Assembly: GCA_947450225.1 (NCBI GenBank)
Contig: CANFUO010000009.1
Span: 1-39,321 of the forward strand
DNA: 39,321 bases
Origin: Burkholderiaceae bacterium
Lineage (GTDB): Bacteria; Pseudomonadota; Gammaproteobacteria; Burkholderiales; Burkholderiaceae
Direction of reading: 5' to 3'
A program made the position numbers and the translations under genes. The notes beneath the pieces are model-generated. The model ran no database searches. It saw only the letters and a program-made list of their open reading frames with translations, and had not been told where the DNA came from. Each line of letters opens with the position of its first letter. The first letter of the stretch is position 1. Shown piece after piece: positions 8,086 to 15,985 of the stretch.

Positions 8086-8862
8086 TTAAACTGGAGCAAA
8101 CATTTGACCGCCATCAACATTAATGACTGCTCCGCTCAAATAACCACAAAGTGGTGAAGAGCAAAACACAGTTAAGTTAGCGATTTCATCAGGCTCAGTC
8201 ATACGTCCAAAAGGAAGCTTTTGAGTAAGTTCTGTCCAGCGAGCTTCGTCACCCAATTTGTTTTTAGCATTCGTCTTCATCATATTTTCCATACGATCAC
8301 TACGAGTAGGCGAAGGGTTAATACCGAATACACGAACGCCATGCTTGTGGCTAGTAGCGCCAACACCTTGCGTAAATGCCATTAAAGCGGCATTTGCTGT
8401 AACACCACAAATATATTCAGCACGTGGAGCTGCACCAGCCATACCAATAATATTACCGATAATGCCTGTGCCTTTTTTCTCCATACTTGCCAAATACACT
8501 CTGGTCAAGTTAATGTAACCAAAAAGCTTTAATTCCCAAGCCTGTCTCCAACGTTCTTCGTTGATATCAGCAATTGTTCCACCAGGAATAGCGCCAGCAT
8601 TGTTAATTAAAATATCGACATCCCCAACTTTTGCAAATAGAGCCTCAGCAGACTGAGGTGCGCCAAGATCGCACTCAACAGTTTGACAAGTTACGCCATA
8701 TTTGGATTCAATCGCAGCTTTTGCGTTAGCGAGATTCTTTGCATCACGAGAAGTGATGATTGGATGGGCTCCTTCAGCCGCATAGGCCATAGCAACAGCA
8801 AGACCAATCCCTTTTGAGCCACCAGTAACGAGTACTTTCTTACCTTTTAACTGCAAATCCAT
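8086..8862 (-). CDS. Short-chain dehydrogenase/reductase (SDR) with atypical active site
   Basis: The 258-residue protein has the classical SDR cofactor site (TGGSKGIG at 13-20, Asp65, NNAG at 87-90) and the C-terminal GYLSGAVINVDGG. The catalytic tetrad is not canonical: the usual Asn is Lys112, the Ser region reads IIGNIIGMAG, and the YxxxK motif is replaced by Y150-ICGVTANAAL, with Asn at the position normally held by Lys. A subgroup of SDRs with similar YIxGxxxNAAL segments exists from my memory of the family. It stands alone, convergent with the CoA-transferase and divergent from the liv operon, so it may work on the transported substrate. Activity as an ordinary alcohol dehydrogenase is uncertain. 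Confidence 0.85.
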   Translation of the reverse strand: MDLQLKGKKVLVTGGSKGIGLAVAMAYAAEGAHPIITSRDAKNLANAKAAIESKYGVTCQTVECDLGAPQSAEALFAKVGDVDILINNAGAIPGGTIADINEERWRQAWELKLFGYINLTRVYLASMEKKGTGIIGNIIGMAGAAPRAEYICGVTANAALMAFTQGVGATSHKHGVRVFGINPSPTRSDRMENMMKTNAKNKLGDEARWTELTQKLPFGRMTEPDEIANLTVFCSSPLCGYLSGAVINVDGGQMFAPV

Positions 8863-8944
8863 ATCAAACCCTTTCAGAAGTTATTTTATTTTTAAAGCGT
8901 ATATTTAAATCATTAGAAATTAAAACCATAGTCAAATTAATGAT

Positions 8945-8960
8945 CAAGTGATCCGTAAAA
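8945..8960. repeat. Direct repeat copy 1 (putative activator site)
   Basis: CAAGTGATCCGTAAAA. Copy 2 begins 22 bases later, about two helical turns, and differs at one position. Tandem repeats in phase upstream of a -35 box are typical of activator sites, for example of AraC-family proteins. No regulator gene lies next to it. Confidence 0.65.
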
Positions 8961-8966
8961 CAAAAC

Positions 8967-8982
8967 CAAGTGATTCGTAAAA
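8967..8982. repeat. Direct repeat copy 2, abutting the -35 box
   Basis: CAAGTGATTCGTAAAA. It ends at 8982, directly before the proposed -35 hexamer at 8983, the position expected for an activator that contacts RNA polymerase. Confidence 0.65.
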
Positions 8983-9010
8983 TTGTCTCTTATGATTTTT
9001 TAAATATAAT
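8983..9010 (+). promoter_or_regulatory. Predicted sigma70 promoter of the liv-type operon
   Basis: TTGTCT (8983-8988), a 16-base spacer and a perfect TATAAT (9005-9010). The weak -35 with a consensus -10 and adjoining direct repeats fits activator-dependent transcription. Start of transcription would be near 9017. Confidence 0.6.
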
Positions 9011-9186
9011 ACAGGAGATTGTTAAAAGCTTCTTTAAAGCTAAACAAGTTTTGGGTCGCTAGGGTAACTACTTAGTAGATGTTTGTTGACGTAAAATATA
9101 AAATAGAAAAAAATAGTATTAACAAATCATTTAATTAAATGAAGATTTGATCAATTAAATAAACCTTAAGGTAATGGAGACATAAA

Positions 9187-10473
9187 ATGTTCAGTAAAAA
9201 ACTATTAGCGACCCTAGTTTTGGGAGCTTCTTTTGGTACGGCACAAGCACAAGCGCCCGCAGCGCCTGCAGCCCCAGCAGAGCTGCGTATTGGTATAGTT
9301 TCATTTCTCTCAGGTCCTGGAGCCGCTCCGTTTGGAGTGCCTGCTCGTAATACAGCTGAGATGCTTGCTGACGCATTTAATAATGCTAAGGCACCAGCTC
9401 CTTACAACGTCAAAGGTTTTGGTGGAATACCTGTCAAACTCGTTGTGATTGATGAAGCTGGTTCGCCAACGAACGTCGTAACTGAATATCGCAACTTAGT
9501 GCAACGTGACAAGGTTGATATTGTCATTGGTTATGTTTCTAGCGGCAATTGCTTGGCAGTAGCTCCAATTGCTGAAGAGTTAAAAACACTAACTTTGATG
9601 TATGACTGTGGTTCACCGCGATTATTTGAAGAGAGCCCTAAAAAATATGTATTTAGAGCAGTTAATCATGCAACAGCGGATAGCGTAGGCGCAGCTCTCT
9701 ATATTAAAGCGATTAAGCCAACTGCAAAGACATACTCTGGGTTAAATCAAAATTATGCTTTTGGTCAAGACTCATGGTCAGATTTCCAAGGTGCTGTAAA
9801 AATGGTGTTGCCTCAGTTACAAGAAAAAACATCACAAATGCCTAAATTATTTGCTGGTCAATACAGTGCTGAAATCTCATCTTTATTAGAAAGTAAATCT
9901 GATGTGATTCACTCGAGTATTTGGGGTGGTGATATGGAAGCATTTATTCTTCAGGCGGGTCCAAGAGGTTTATTCAAGCAATCATCTGTGATTTTGACTG
10001 GTGGTGAAGTTTCTATGTTCCGTTTAGGCACAAAGATTCCTGAGGGAACTATTATCGGAGCTCGTGGACCTTATGGTGTTTATGCACCGAAGTCTGCCTT
10101 GAATGATTGGTATCGTTCTACGATCATTGATCGTTACAATGCACCTCCAAATCTAGCTGCTTATCAAATGGCTCATACTTTCATGGCTACCAAATTGGCC
10201 TTTGAAAAAGCGCTTGCAGCTAATGGCGGAAATAAACCTAACTCTGACCAAATTGCAGATGCGATGCGTGGTATGACTTATGAAGGCCCAGGCGGCATTC
10301 ATAAATTCAACTTAAGTAATGGTCATCAAGCAACAGCAGAAATGGTCTATGGACGTGTGAAGCATGTAAACGGTCAGATTCAGTTAGTAGACCAAAAACG
10401 CTTTACACCAGACCAAGTAATGCCACCAGATGGCGTTAAGGCTGCTGATTGGATGGCGTCTAAAAAGCAATAA
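9187..10473 (+). CDS. Liv-type ABC transporter substrate-binding protein
   Basis: The 428-residue protein begins with a clear signal peptide (MFSKKLLATLVLGASFGTAQA) and an Ala/Pro-rich linker, followed by LRIGIVSFLSGPGAAPFG, the start of a type 1 periplasmic-binding fold. Segments such as VDIVIGYVSSGNCLAVAPIAEE and NYAFGQDSW are usual for LivJ/LivK-like receptors. These proteins bind branched-chain amino acids, urea, or, very often in betaproteobacteria, aromatic and other organic acids. It heads the operon with permeases and ATPases downstream. A terminator just after it (10499-10522) should make this protein more abundant than the membrane parts. The ligand is not identifiable. Confidence 0.92.
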   Translation: MFSKKLLATLVLGASFGTAQAQAPAAPAAPAELRIGIVSFLSGPGAAPFGVPARNTAEMLADAFNNAKAPAPYNVKGFGGIPVKLVVIDEAGSPTNVVTEYRNLVQRDKVDIVIGYVSSGNCLAVAPIAEELKTLTLMYDCGSPRLFEESPKKYVFRAVNHATADSVGAALYIKAIKPTAKTYSGLNQNYAFGQDSWSDFQGAVKMVLPQLQEKTSQMPKLFAGQYSAEISSLLESKSDVIHSSIWGGDMEAFILQAGPRGLFKQSSVILTGGEVSMFRLGTKIPEGTIIGARGPYGVYAPKSALNDWYRSTIIDRYNAPPNLAAYQMAHTFMATKLAFEKALAANGGNKPNSDQIADAMRGMTYEGPGGIHKFNLSNGHQATAEMVYGRVKHVNGQIQLVDQKRFTPDQVMPPDGVKAADWMASKKQ

Positions 10474-10498
10474 AATTCTCATATCTTAGTAAAAATTG

Positions 10499-10522
10499 AC
10501 GAGGCCATGTGCCTCGTTTTTT
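10499..10522 (+). terminator. Intra-operon terminator or attenuator after the binding-protein gene
   Basis: ACGAGGC, loop CATGT, GCCTCGT and six T. It lies between the stop at 10473 and the next start at 10534. Partial read-through would give high receptor and low permease levels, a common arrangement in ABC operons. Confidence 0.85.
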
Positions 10523-10533
10523 AAGGGTTTCTC

Positions 10534-11430
10534 ATGTCAAATTTGTTGATTGTTCTCATCGATGGGATTAATTATGCGGCTTGGTTGTTTATTTCAGCTG
10601 TTGGATTAACGCTCATTTATGGCGTCATGCGTGTTCTGAATGTGGCGCATGCCAGTTTTTATGCATTTGGTTGTTATGTTGCTGTCACACTGGCCGGTTT
10701 TTGGTTCAGTCATAACTACCCACCTTACTTATCCTTTTTTGCATTATTCGGTGCATCATTCGTCGCTGGATTTATCATCGGCTGGATCTTAGAGAGATTT
10801 TTACTCCGGTATCAATATGCAAAAGATGAAGTGGTTATTTTATTAATTACGTATGCGGTCTTTTTAATTTTGGACGATGTCTTAAAACTCATTTGGGGCG
10901 TAGATCCTTATTACGCATCGGATCCATATGAACTATTGGGTAATTTCAGTGTTGGTGAAATGATCTATCCAAACTATTACTTGTTAATGGTTGGTGCAGC
11001 GCTCATATTAGGTTTAGGCTTGACGTACATGTTAAAGATGACGCGCTCTGGCAAGCTCCTTGTGAGCGTGATTCATGATCGTGAAATTAGTTCTGCTATG
11101 GGTATTAATGTAGGAAGATTTTTTAGTTTGACCTTCTCCTTTGGATGTGCGCTTGCCGCTATCGCTGGAGGAATCACAACACCAACTATTTCAGTAGTGC
11201 CTGGATTGGGCGTTGATGTGATTGTTCTGTCATTTGCTGTGGTGGTTACTGGAGGACTTGGAAGTTTGCCAGGGACGGCATTAGCCGCAATCATCATGGG
11301 TGTTGTGAGATCGTTCTGCGTTCACTATGTTCCCCAATTAGAATTATTTGTTATTTTCTCGGTGATGGCTTTAGTTTTAGTATTTCGTCCTAGAGGATTG
11401 TTCAGTTTGGCAGAGGCAAGAAAGATATGA
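10534..11430 (+). CDS. Liv-type ABC transporter permease (LivH-like)
   Basis: The 298-residue, very hydrophobic protein has about eight membrane segments and LivH signatures: GLTLIYGVMRVLNVAHASFYAFG near the N-terminus and VVVTGGLGSLPGTALAA near 230-246, the loop that meets the ATPase. It forms the inner-membrane pore with the next gene product. Its stop overlaps the next start by four bases (ATGA), showing tight coupling. The ATG at 10534 lies only 11 bases after the terminator's T run, so translation depends on transcripts that pass it. Confidence 0.92.
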   Translation: MSNLLIVLIDGINYAAWLFISAVGLTLIYGVMRVLNVAHASFYAFGCYVAVTLAGFWFSHNYPPYLSFFALFGASFVAGFIIGWILERFLLRYQYAKDEVVILLITYAVFLILDDVLKLIWGVDPYYASDPYELLGNFSVGEMIYPNYYLLMVGAALILGLGLTYMLKMTRSGKLLVSVIHDREISSAMGINVGRFFSLTFSFGCALAAIAGGITTPTISVVPGLGVDVIVLSFAVVVTGGLGSLPGTALAAIIMGVVRSFCVHYVPQLELFVIFSVMALVLVFRPRGLFSLAEARKI

Positions 11431-12371
11431 AGCTTGATAAATCTTTAGTAGTCATGTTGGGCGTTCTTGTGGCAATTTTTGCTGTATCACCTTGGTTGCC
11501 ACAATGGATATTGTTTATTATCACCTTGGCTGGGGCTAACGGTCTTGTCGTCTTAGGTCTCATGCTCTTTATGCGCTTAGGATTGGTTTCCTTTGGTCAA
11601 GCCTTATTCTTTTGTGCCGGAGCATACACAACAGGAATGTTATTTTTGTTACTCAAGGTATCAGACATCATTCTCTTAATGGTGGCGAGTGGATTGATTG
11701 CGGGCCTACTTGCATACTTGCTTGGATTCCTCCTTGCTAAGTATCGGGCAATCTTTTTTGGTTTATTGTCTTTGGCGTTTTCGATGATCTTGTACGGTGT
11801 TTTAGTGAAGAGTGAAACCTTGGGCTCAACCGATGGATTTAGTGTCAATGGTTTAACCATATTAGGCTGGGTTCCTGATCCAACACAAATGAAGATTGTT
11901 TTATTTGGCATAACCATTATTGTTGTAATGACCTCCTTGTTATTCGTCAACATGTTACTCAAAAGTCCTCGAGGTCTTTTACTAACGGCGATTCGAGATA
12001 ATGAGATTCGTGCTGAGTACATGGGCGCATCTGCCAAAAGTACGATTCACTTAATATATGTGATTGCCGGTGTTCTATCAGGATTTGGCGGAGCAATTGC
12101 GGCGATGGTTTCAGGCCATATTGACCCGAATATGACTTTCTGGACAACCTCCGGAGAATTTGTCTTTATTGCCATCTTAGGTGGTATTGGAAGTGTTAGT
12201 GCACCGTTCATCGGAGCGTTGATCTTTGGGGTTATTCAAACGATTGCTTATGGTTACTCACCAAATACATGGCAAATGACCATTGGTATTTGTTTAATTG
12301 CAGTCATCTTGGTATTGCCTGATGGCTTATGGTCATTAATGGCTAAGATGAGGAAAAATTCTCGTGTCTAA
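11427..12371 (+). CDS. Liv-type ABC transporter permease (LivM-like)
   Basis: The 314-residue membrane protein is the second permease. LivM-like features are LGLVSFGQALFFCAGAYTTG near 50-69, AIRDNEIRAEYMG near 187-199, and GEFVFIAILGGIGSVSAPFIGA near 243-264. It pairs with the LivH-like protein. The start overlaps the previous stop by four bases, and its own stop overlaps the GTG start of the next gene by eight bases. Confidence 0.92.
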   Translation: MKLDKSLVVMLGVLVAIFAVSPWLPQWILFIITLAGANGLVVLGLMLFMRLGLVSFGQALFFCAGAYTTGMLFLLLKVSDIILLMVASGLIAGLLAYLLGFLLAKYRAIFFGLLSLAFSMILYGVLVKSETLGSTDGFSVNGLTILGWVPDPTQMKIVLFGITIIVVMTSLLFVNMLLKSPRGLLLTAIRDNEIRAEYMGASAKSTIHLIYVIAGVLSGFGGAIAAMVSGHIDPNMTFWTTSGEFVFIAILGGIGSVSAPFIGALIFGVIQTIAYGYSPNTWQMTIGICLIAVILVLPDGLWSLMAKMRKNSRV

Positions 12372-13173
12372 AATTATTCTTACCGCTCATAATTTAAATA
12401 AAAGCTTCGGGGCTGTGACTGCAGCTTCTGAAATCAATGTTGATGTTGCAGAAGGTTCTTGCATTGGTTTAATTGGCACCAATGGTGCTGGTAAAACAAC
12501 ATTTGTGAACATGATCACCGGTTACCTCAAGCCAGATACAGGTGTAATTACATTCAATGGAGTTGATATTACAGCTTTACCCCCAAGAAAAATCACACAA
12601 CTTGGTATCTGTCGTTCATTTCAAATTCCTCAGTTGTACAACACCATGACGGCGCTTGAAAACCTTGAAGTAAGTTATGGCATTATTGCTCTTCAAGAAA
12701 GCAAAGGGGCTTTAACCACGAGCTCCAACGCCATTATTCCTTCCTATGGTAAGACGATCCGCGAACTTGCTCTAGAGAGTATTGAGAAATACGGTTTATT
12801 GCAATATAAAGATCAAGTTACAAAAATATTGCCAGGTGGGGTACGAAAAGTTTTAGATATTGCAATGGCGATGTCCACGCGTCCAAAAATTCTATTTTTG
12901 GACGAACCAACCAGTGGCGTTTCTGCAGAAGAAAAGTTTGACATGATGGATATGATCATGCAGGTGATTCGTGATGCTGGAACTACTGTTTTATTTGTTG
13001 AGCATGATATGGAAGTAGTCATGCGCTACTCACAACGCGTCCTTGCCTTTTATGAAGGTAAAATTATTGCAGATGATCATCCGGATATTGCATTGAAAGA
13101 TGATCGGGTTCTTAAATATATTGTTGGCCATAGTCAGGCGCAACATGTTTTAGCGGAGAAATCAGATGCTTAA
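12364..13173 (+). CDS. Liv-type ABC transporter ATPase (LivG-like)
   Basis: The 269-residue ATPase has Walker A GTNGAGKT (38-45), Walker B ILFLDE (176-181) and the switch His214 in FVEHD. The signature loop reads LPGGV (156-160), not LSGGQ, and is followed by RKVLDIAMAM. LivG proteins often deviate here, so this is a subgroup feature rather than damage. A segment around residues 104-130 is a little different from classical LivG. The start is GTG at 12364, inside the end of the LivM-like gene; it overlaps the next gene by eight bases. It energises transport together with the LivF-like protein. Confidence 0.92.
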   Translation: MSKIILTAHNLNKSFGAVTAASEINVDVAEGSCIGLIGTNGAGKTTFVNMITGYLKPDTGVITFNGVDITALPPRKITQLGICRSFQIPQLYNTMTALENLEVSYGIIALQESKGALTTSSNAIIPSYGKTIRELALESIEKYGLLQYKDQVTKILPGGVRKVLDIAMAMSTRPKILFLDEPTSGVSAEEKFDMMDMIMQVIRDAGTTVLFVEHDMEVVMRYSQRVLAFYEGKIIADDHPDIALKDDRVLKYIVGHSQAQHVLAEKSDA

Positions 13174-13822
13174 AATTTCAGAGCTAAATGTATCCATTCA
13201 ATCGGTAGATATTCTTCGTAATGTTTCTATCGAAATGCCAAGTGCATCAATGGCTGGACTAGTTGGTAGAAATGGTGCCGGTAAGACCACGCTCATGAAA
13301 AGTATCATGGGTATTTTGCCAGCGAAATCAGGAAGTATTGAATTTAATGGCGAAGATTTACTGAAAATGCCTACGAACTTGCGGAATATGTCAGGTATTG
13401 GTTATATGCCTGAAGATCGGCGTTTGATTCCGGATTTAACTGTAGAAGAAAATATTTTGATTCCGTTATGGGCAAATAAATCTAAGGATACACATCAGCG
13501 CTTAGATTATGTCTACCATTTAATTCCTGAGTTGATTGAGTTTGCGCCAAGACGAGGACTGCAACTCTCGGGTGGTCAGCAAAAGTTGGTTGCCCTTGGA
13601 CGCGCACTGATGATTGGTACCAAACTATTACTGTTGGATGAGCCCTTTGAAGGAGTTGCTCCCGCACTTGCACAGCGTTTGGCTGATGTGATTGGTCAAC
13701 TCAAGAGTGAAGGTATGGCTGTTATATTCTCAGAATCCGATTTGCAATACTCTCGCCATCTCGTCCAAAATGTATTTGAAATTGACCGTGGCATTTTGAC
13801 CACGAAGTCAAATCAGGTGTAA
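13166..13822 (+). CDS. Liv-type ABC transporter ATPase (LivF-like)
   Basis: The 218-residue protein has Walker A GRNGAGKT (34-41), MPEDRRLIPDLTVEEN in the Q-loop region, a canonical LSGGQ (134-138) and Walker B LLLLDEP (154-160). The region that carries the H-loop, usually VEQN in LivF, reads SESD (189-192), so the switch position is Ser. It is slightly shorter than the common length of about 235 residues. It is the last gene of the operon and ends five bases before the convergent dehydrogenase gene; no terminator hairpin is visible between them. Confidence 0.9.
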   Translation: MLKISELNVSIQSVDILRNVSIEMPSASMAGLVGRNGAGKTTLMKSIMGILPAKSGSIEFNGEDLLKMPTNLRNMSGIGYMPEDRRLIPDLTVEENILIPLWANKSKDTHQRLDYVYHLIPELIEFAPRRGLQLSGGQQKLVALGRALMIGTKLLLLDEPFEGVAPALAQRLADVIGQLKSEGMAVIFSESDLQYSRHLVQNVFEIDRGILTTKSNQV

Positions 13823-13827
13823 CAGAT

Positions 13828-14835
13828 TTAGGCGGGTACCCCGATTGTATTTCCTGTTTCGACGGATTGGACAATAGACTCAAACATTGCAATTGTTTGT
13901 CCCATTTGGAGCGGTGAAATGGGGTAGGGCGTCGTTTTGAGTTGGCTGATATCCCCCTCATGAAAATCCTTTGGAATGGCATTTGCAAAGGCCTCGAGCT
14001 CAGCTTTTACTGAGTCAACTGGCGCTAAGGTGTGACGGTCAGTTCGACCGCCCTTATAACGAACGATTACTTCGTTTTCGCCAACCGCTTCGATCGATGC
14101 TTGATCACCAAAAATATGTACCCGCCAAAAAATGGGCGTTGCTCTTACCATGGCGAAGTAACCACTCAAACCATTCACAAATTGGATACTCACCGAAGTA
14201 GTATCGCGAGGATCAGCACCTGCTCTGAGTGAGCTAACAGAAGCGCGAACTTGAGAGGCCGGCCCCATGAGATTTACAAAAGCCTCGATGAGGTGTATCC
14301 CAGTGCCAGTTAAGCCGCCAGCTGGAGACTCTGCAGGGGACTCACGCCAATCCGAGAAGAACTTTGACGAATGTTCGTTGCTGTAATGACCTTCGATATG
14401 AAGGATTTGTCCAAGGATATTACTGTTCACTAGTTCGCGGGTTTTCTCCATAGAGGGCCAAAAATGTTTATTTTGACCAACAGCTAGAACCACGCCATTG
14501 CTAGCGCATGCTCCAATCGCTTCCTGCGCTTGAGCATAATTCAGTGTTAATGGTTTTTCGCAAAAAACATGCTTGCCCGCATTCGCGGCAGCAATAATTT
14601 GTTCCGCATGTAATGAGTGTGGAGTGGCAAGTACGACAGCTTTAATCTCGGGTTGGGCAAGAGCGAACTCAAAACTATCCGCTAGTTGCATGGACATTTT
14701 GTTGGCAAACTCTTGCGTCTCGTTAATTTCTTTTGTAACACCTAAAGAGAAATGAATCTGTTTACTTTTATGTTGAACGGACTGGGCAATATTTTTACCC
14801 CACCAGCCCATGCCAATCAGTGCTGCATTAATCAT
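13828..14835 (-). CDS. Gfo/Idh/MocA-family NAD(P)-dependent dehydrogenase
   Basis: The 335-residue protein has an N-terminal Rossmann motif (AALIGMGWWGKNIA) and the family motif GKHVFCEKPLTLN with the catalytic Lys of EKP. GGLTGTGIHLIE matches the G..G.H metal-free active-site segment of the C-terminal domain. Relatives oxidise sugars, inositol, or aldehydes from aromatic breakdown. AAGGA lies seven bases before the ATG. It is the last of four genes in a minus-strand operon with an enolase-superfamily enzyme and a hydroxyisobutyrate-dehydrogenase-like enzyme, suggesting oxidation of a cyclic or sugar-like intermediate. Confidence 0.88.
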   Translation of the reverse strand: MINAALIGMGWWGKNIAQSVQHKSKQIHFSLGVTKEINETQEFANKMSMQLADSFEFALAQPEIKAVVLATPHSLHAEQIIAAANAGKHVFCEKPLTLNYAQAQEAIGACASNGVVLAVGQNKHFWPSMEKTRELVNSNILGQILHIEGHYSNEHSSKFFSDWRESPAESPAGGLTGTGIHLIEAFVNLMGPASQVRASVSSLRAGADPRDTTSVSIQFVNGLSGYFAMVRATPIFWRVHIFGDQASIEAVGENEVIVRYKGGRTDRHTLAPVDSVKAELEAFANAIPKDFHEGDISQLKTTPYPISPLQMGQTIAMFESIVQSVETGNTIGVPA

Positions 14836-14844
14836 TAGTGTTCC

Positions 14845-15975
14845 TTATTGAGCGATATATTTTTGAATGATAGTTTCATTGACTTCAATACCTAAGCCAG
14901 GTAGTGAAGAGATTTGGAAGAAGCCTTGATTGGGTTGATCTTGGTGACTCACCACATCAGCGGCAAGGTAGAGGTGAGTTGGACTTACACCCCAATTAAC
15001 ATTAGGTAAAACCGCACTTAAGTGTAGTAAAGCGGCAGCACCAATACCTGTTTCAGCCATTTTGCTAGCTAAATTAATTTGTAGATTAAAAGCCTCGCAG
15101 AGATGCCCGGCACCAATTACGCCTGATAGGCCACCAAGCTTAAGAGTTTTCAAAGAAACGCCTTGAACACCATCTTTTGCCGCGTTCAAAATTTCATCCG
15201 TAGAAGTTACAGATTCATCTAAACCGATGGGGATAGGGCTTGATTGAGCCAGAGTGCGAATCCCTTGTAGATCCTTTTTGTGAAGAGGTTGCTCAAGATA
15301 GGCAAGCCCAGTATTTTTAACTGCTTGCACATATTGCGTTGCTTGTTCTAAATTCATCCCCATATTGGCATCGGCACAAATTTGTAGCGTATCGCCAAAT
15401 TTTTCTCTCATGGCAATAGTAAGAGCAATATCATCATCTAGAGATTTAACACCTAACTTCAGTTTGAAAAAGCGATAGCCTTGTTCCCACTTCAGTTGTG
15501 ACTCAGCAAGATCCTTCTCAATACTGCTATTACCAATAAGCCATAAAGGAGGGACCTTGTCACGTTTTTGACCACCCAATAAAACATGCACAGGTACACC
15601 GAGATGTTTACCTAATAAGTCATAGAGAGCAACATCAACTGCTGCAACTGTACTTTTGGCATTTTTAGCAATCTGATTTAATTGATTGGTAATGCCCGAT
15701 AATTCAAGTACATTTTTACCAATCAAAAATGGATGAATTTCTTGATGAAAGCTTGCCAGCATATCTGTTAGTGAGGCACCGCCGTGACTAGGAGCTGAAG
15801 AAGCTTCTCCCCAACCAACCAGCCCATTTTGGGCTTCAATCCGAATTAAAAGATTTTCAACCGTACTAAGTTCAACGCCAGCCATCAGAACAATTTTATT
15901 GAGTGGCAATTGCAGACCAAAAGCTTCAACACGCTTGATTAAAAGGGGTTCGGCTAGTTTGATGGATGTTGTCAT
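14845..15975 (-). CDS. Enolase-superfamily enzyme, muconate lactonizing subgroup
   Basis: The 376-residue protein carries the MLE-subgroup set: KLKLG with Lys171 and Lys173, Asp202 in ADAN, Glu228 in LEQP, Asp253 in LDES and a second catalytic lysine (Lys276) in SLKTLKLGG. The Lys on both sides of the barrel sets it apart from the mandelate-racemase-type enzyme at 1935-3071. Family members are muconate cycloisomerases, o-succinylbenzoate synthases, dipeptide epimerases and racemases. No muconate-pathway partners (catechol dioxygenase, muconolactone isomerase) are nearby, so classic cis,cis-muconate conversion is not supported. AAAGGA precedes the ATG. The gene starts ten bases after the upstream stop. 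Confidence 0.87.
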   Translation of the reverse strand: MTTSIKLAEPLLIKRVEAFGLQLPLNKIVLMAGVELSTVENLLIRIEAQNGLVGWGEASSAPSHGGASLTDMLASFHQEIHPFLIGKNVLELSGITNQLNQIAKNAKSTVAAVDVALYDLLGKHLGVPVHVLLGGQKRDKVPPLWLIGNSSIEKDLAESQLKWEQGYRFFKLKLGVKSLDDDIALTIAMREKFGDTLQICADANMGMNLEQATQYVQAVKNTGLAYLEQPLHKKDLQGIRTLAQSSPIPIGLDESVTSTDEILNAAKDGVQGVSLKTLKLGGLSGVIGAGHLCEAFNLQINLASKMAETGIGAAALLHLSAVLPNVNWGVSPTHLYLAADVVSHQDQPNQGFFQISSLPGLGIEVNETIIQKYIAQ

Positions 15976-15985
15976 ATATTTTCCT

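Larger units (their letters stand above)
8863..9186. promoter_or_regulatory. Divergent control region of the SDR gene and the liv-type operon
   Basis: This 324-base AT-rich gap has no credible gene. It holds two 16-bp direct repeats (8945-8960, 8967-8982), a sigma70-like promoter right after them (8983-9010), and a leader of roughly 170 bases before the binding-protein gene. AGCTTCTTTAAAGCT near 9028-9042 could form a weak hairpin in the leader. GGAG at 9176-9179 is the Shine-Dalgarno sequence of the ATG at 9187. Confidence 0.6.
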
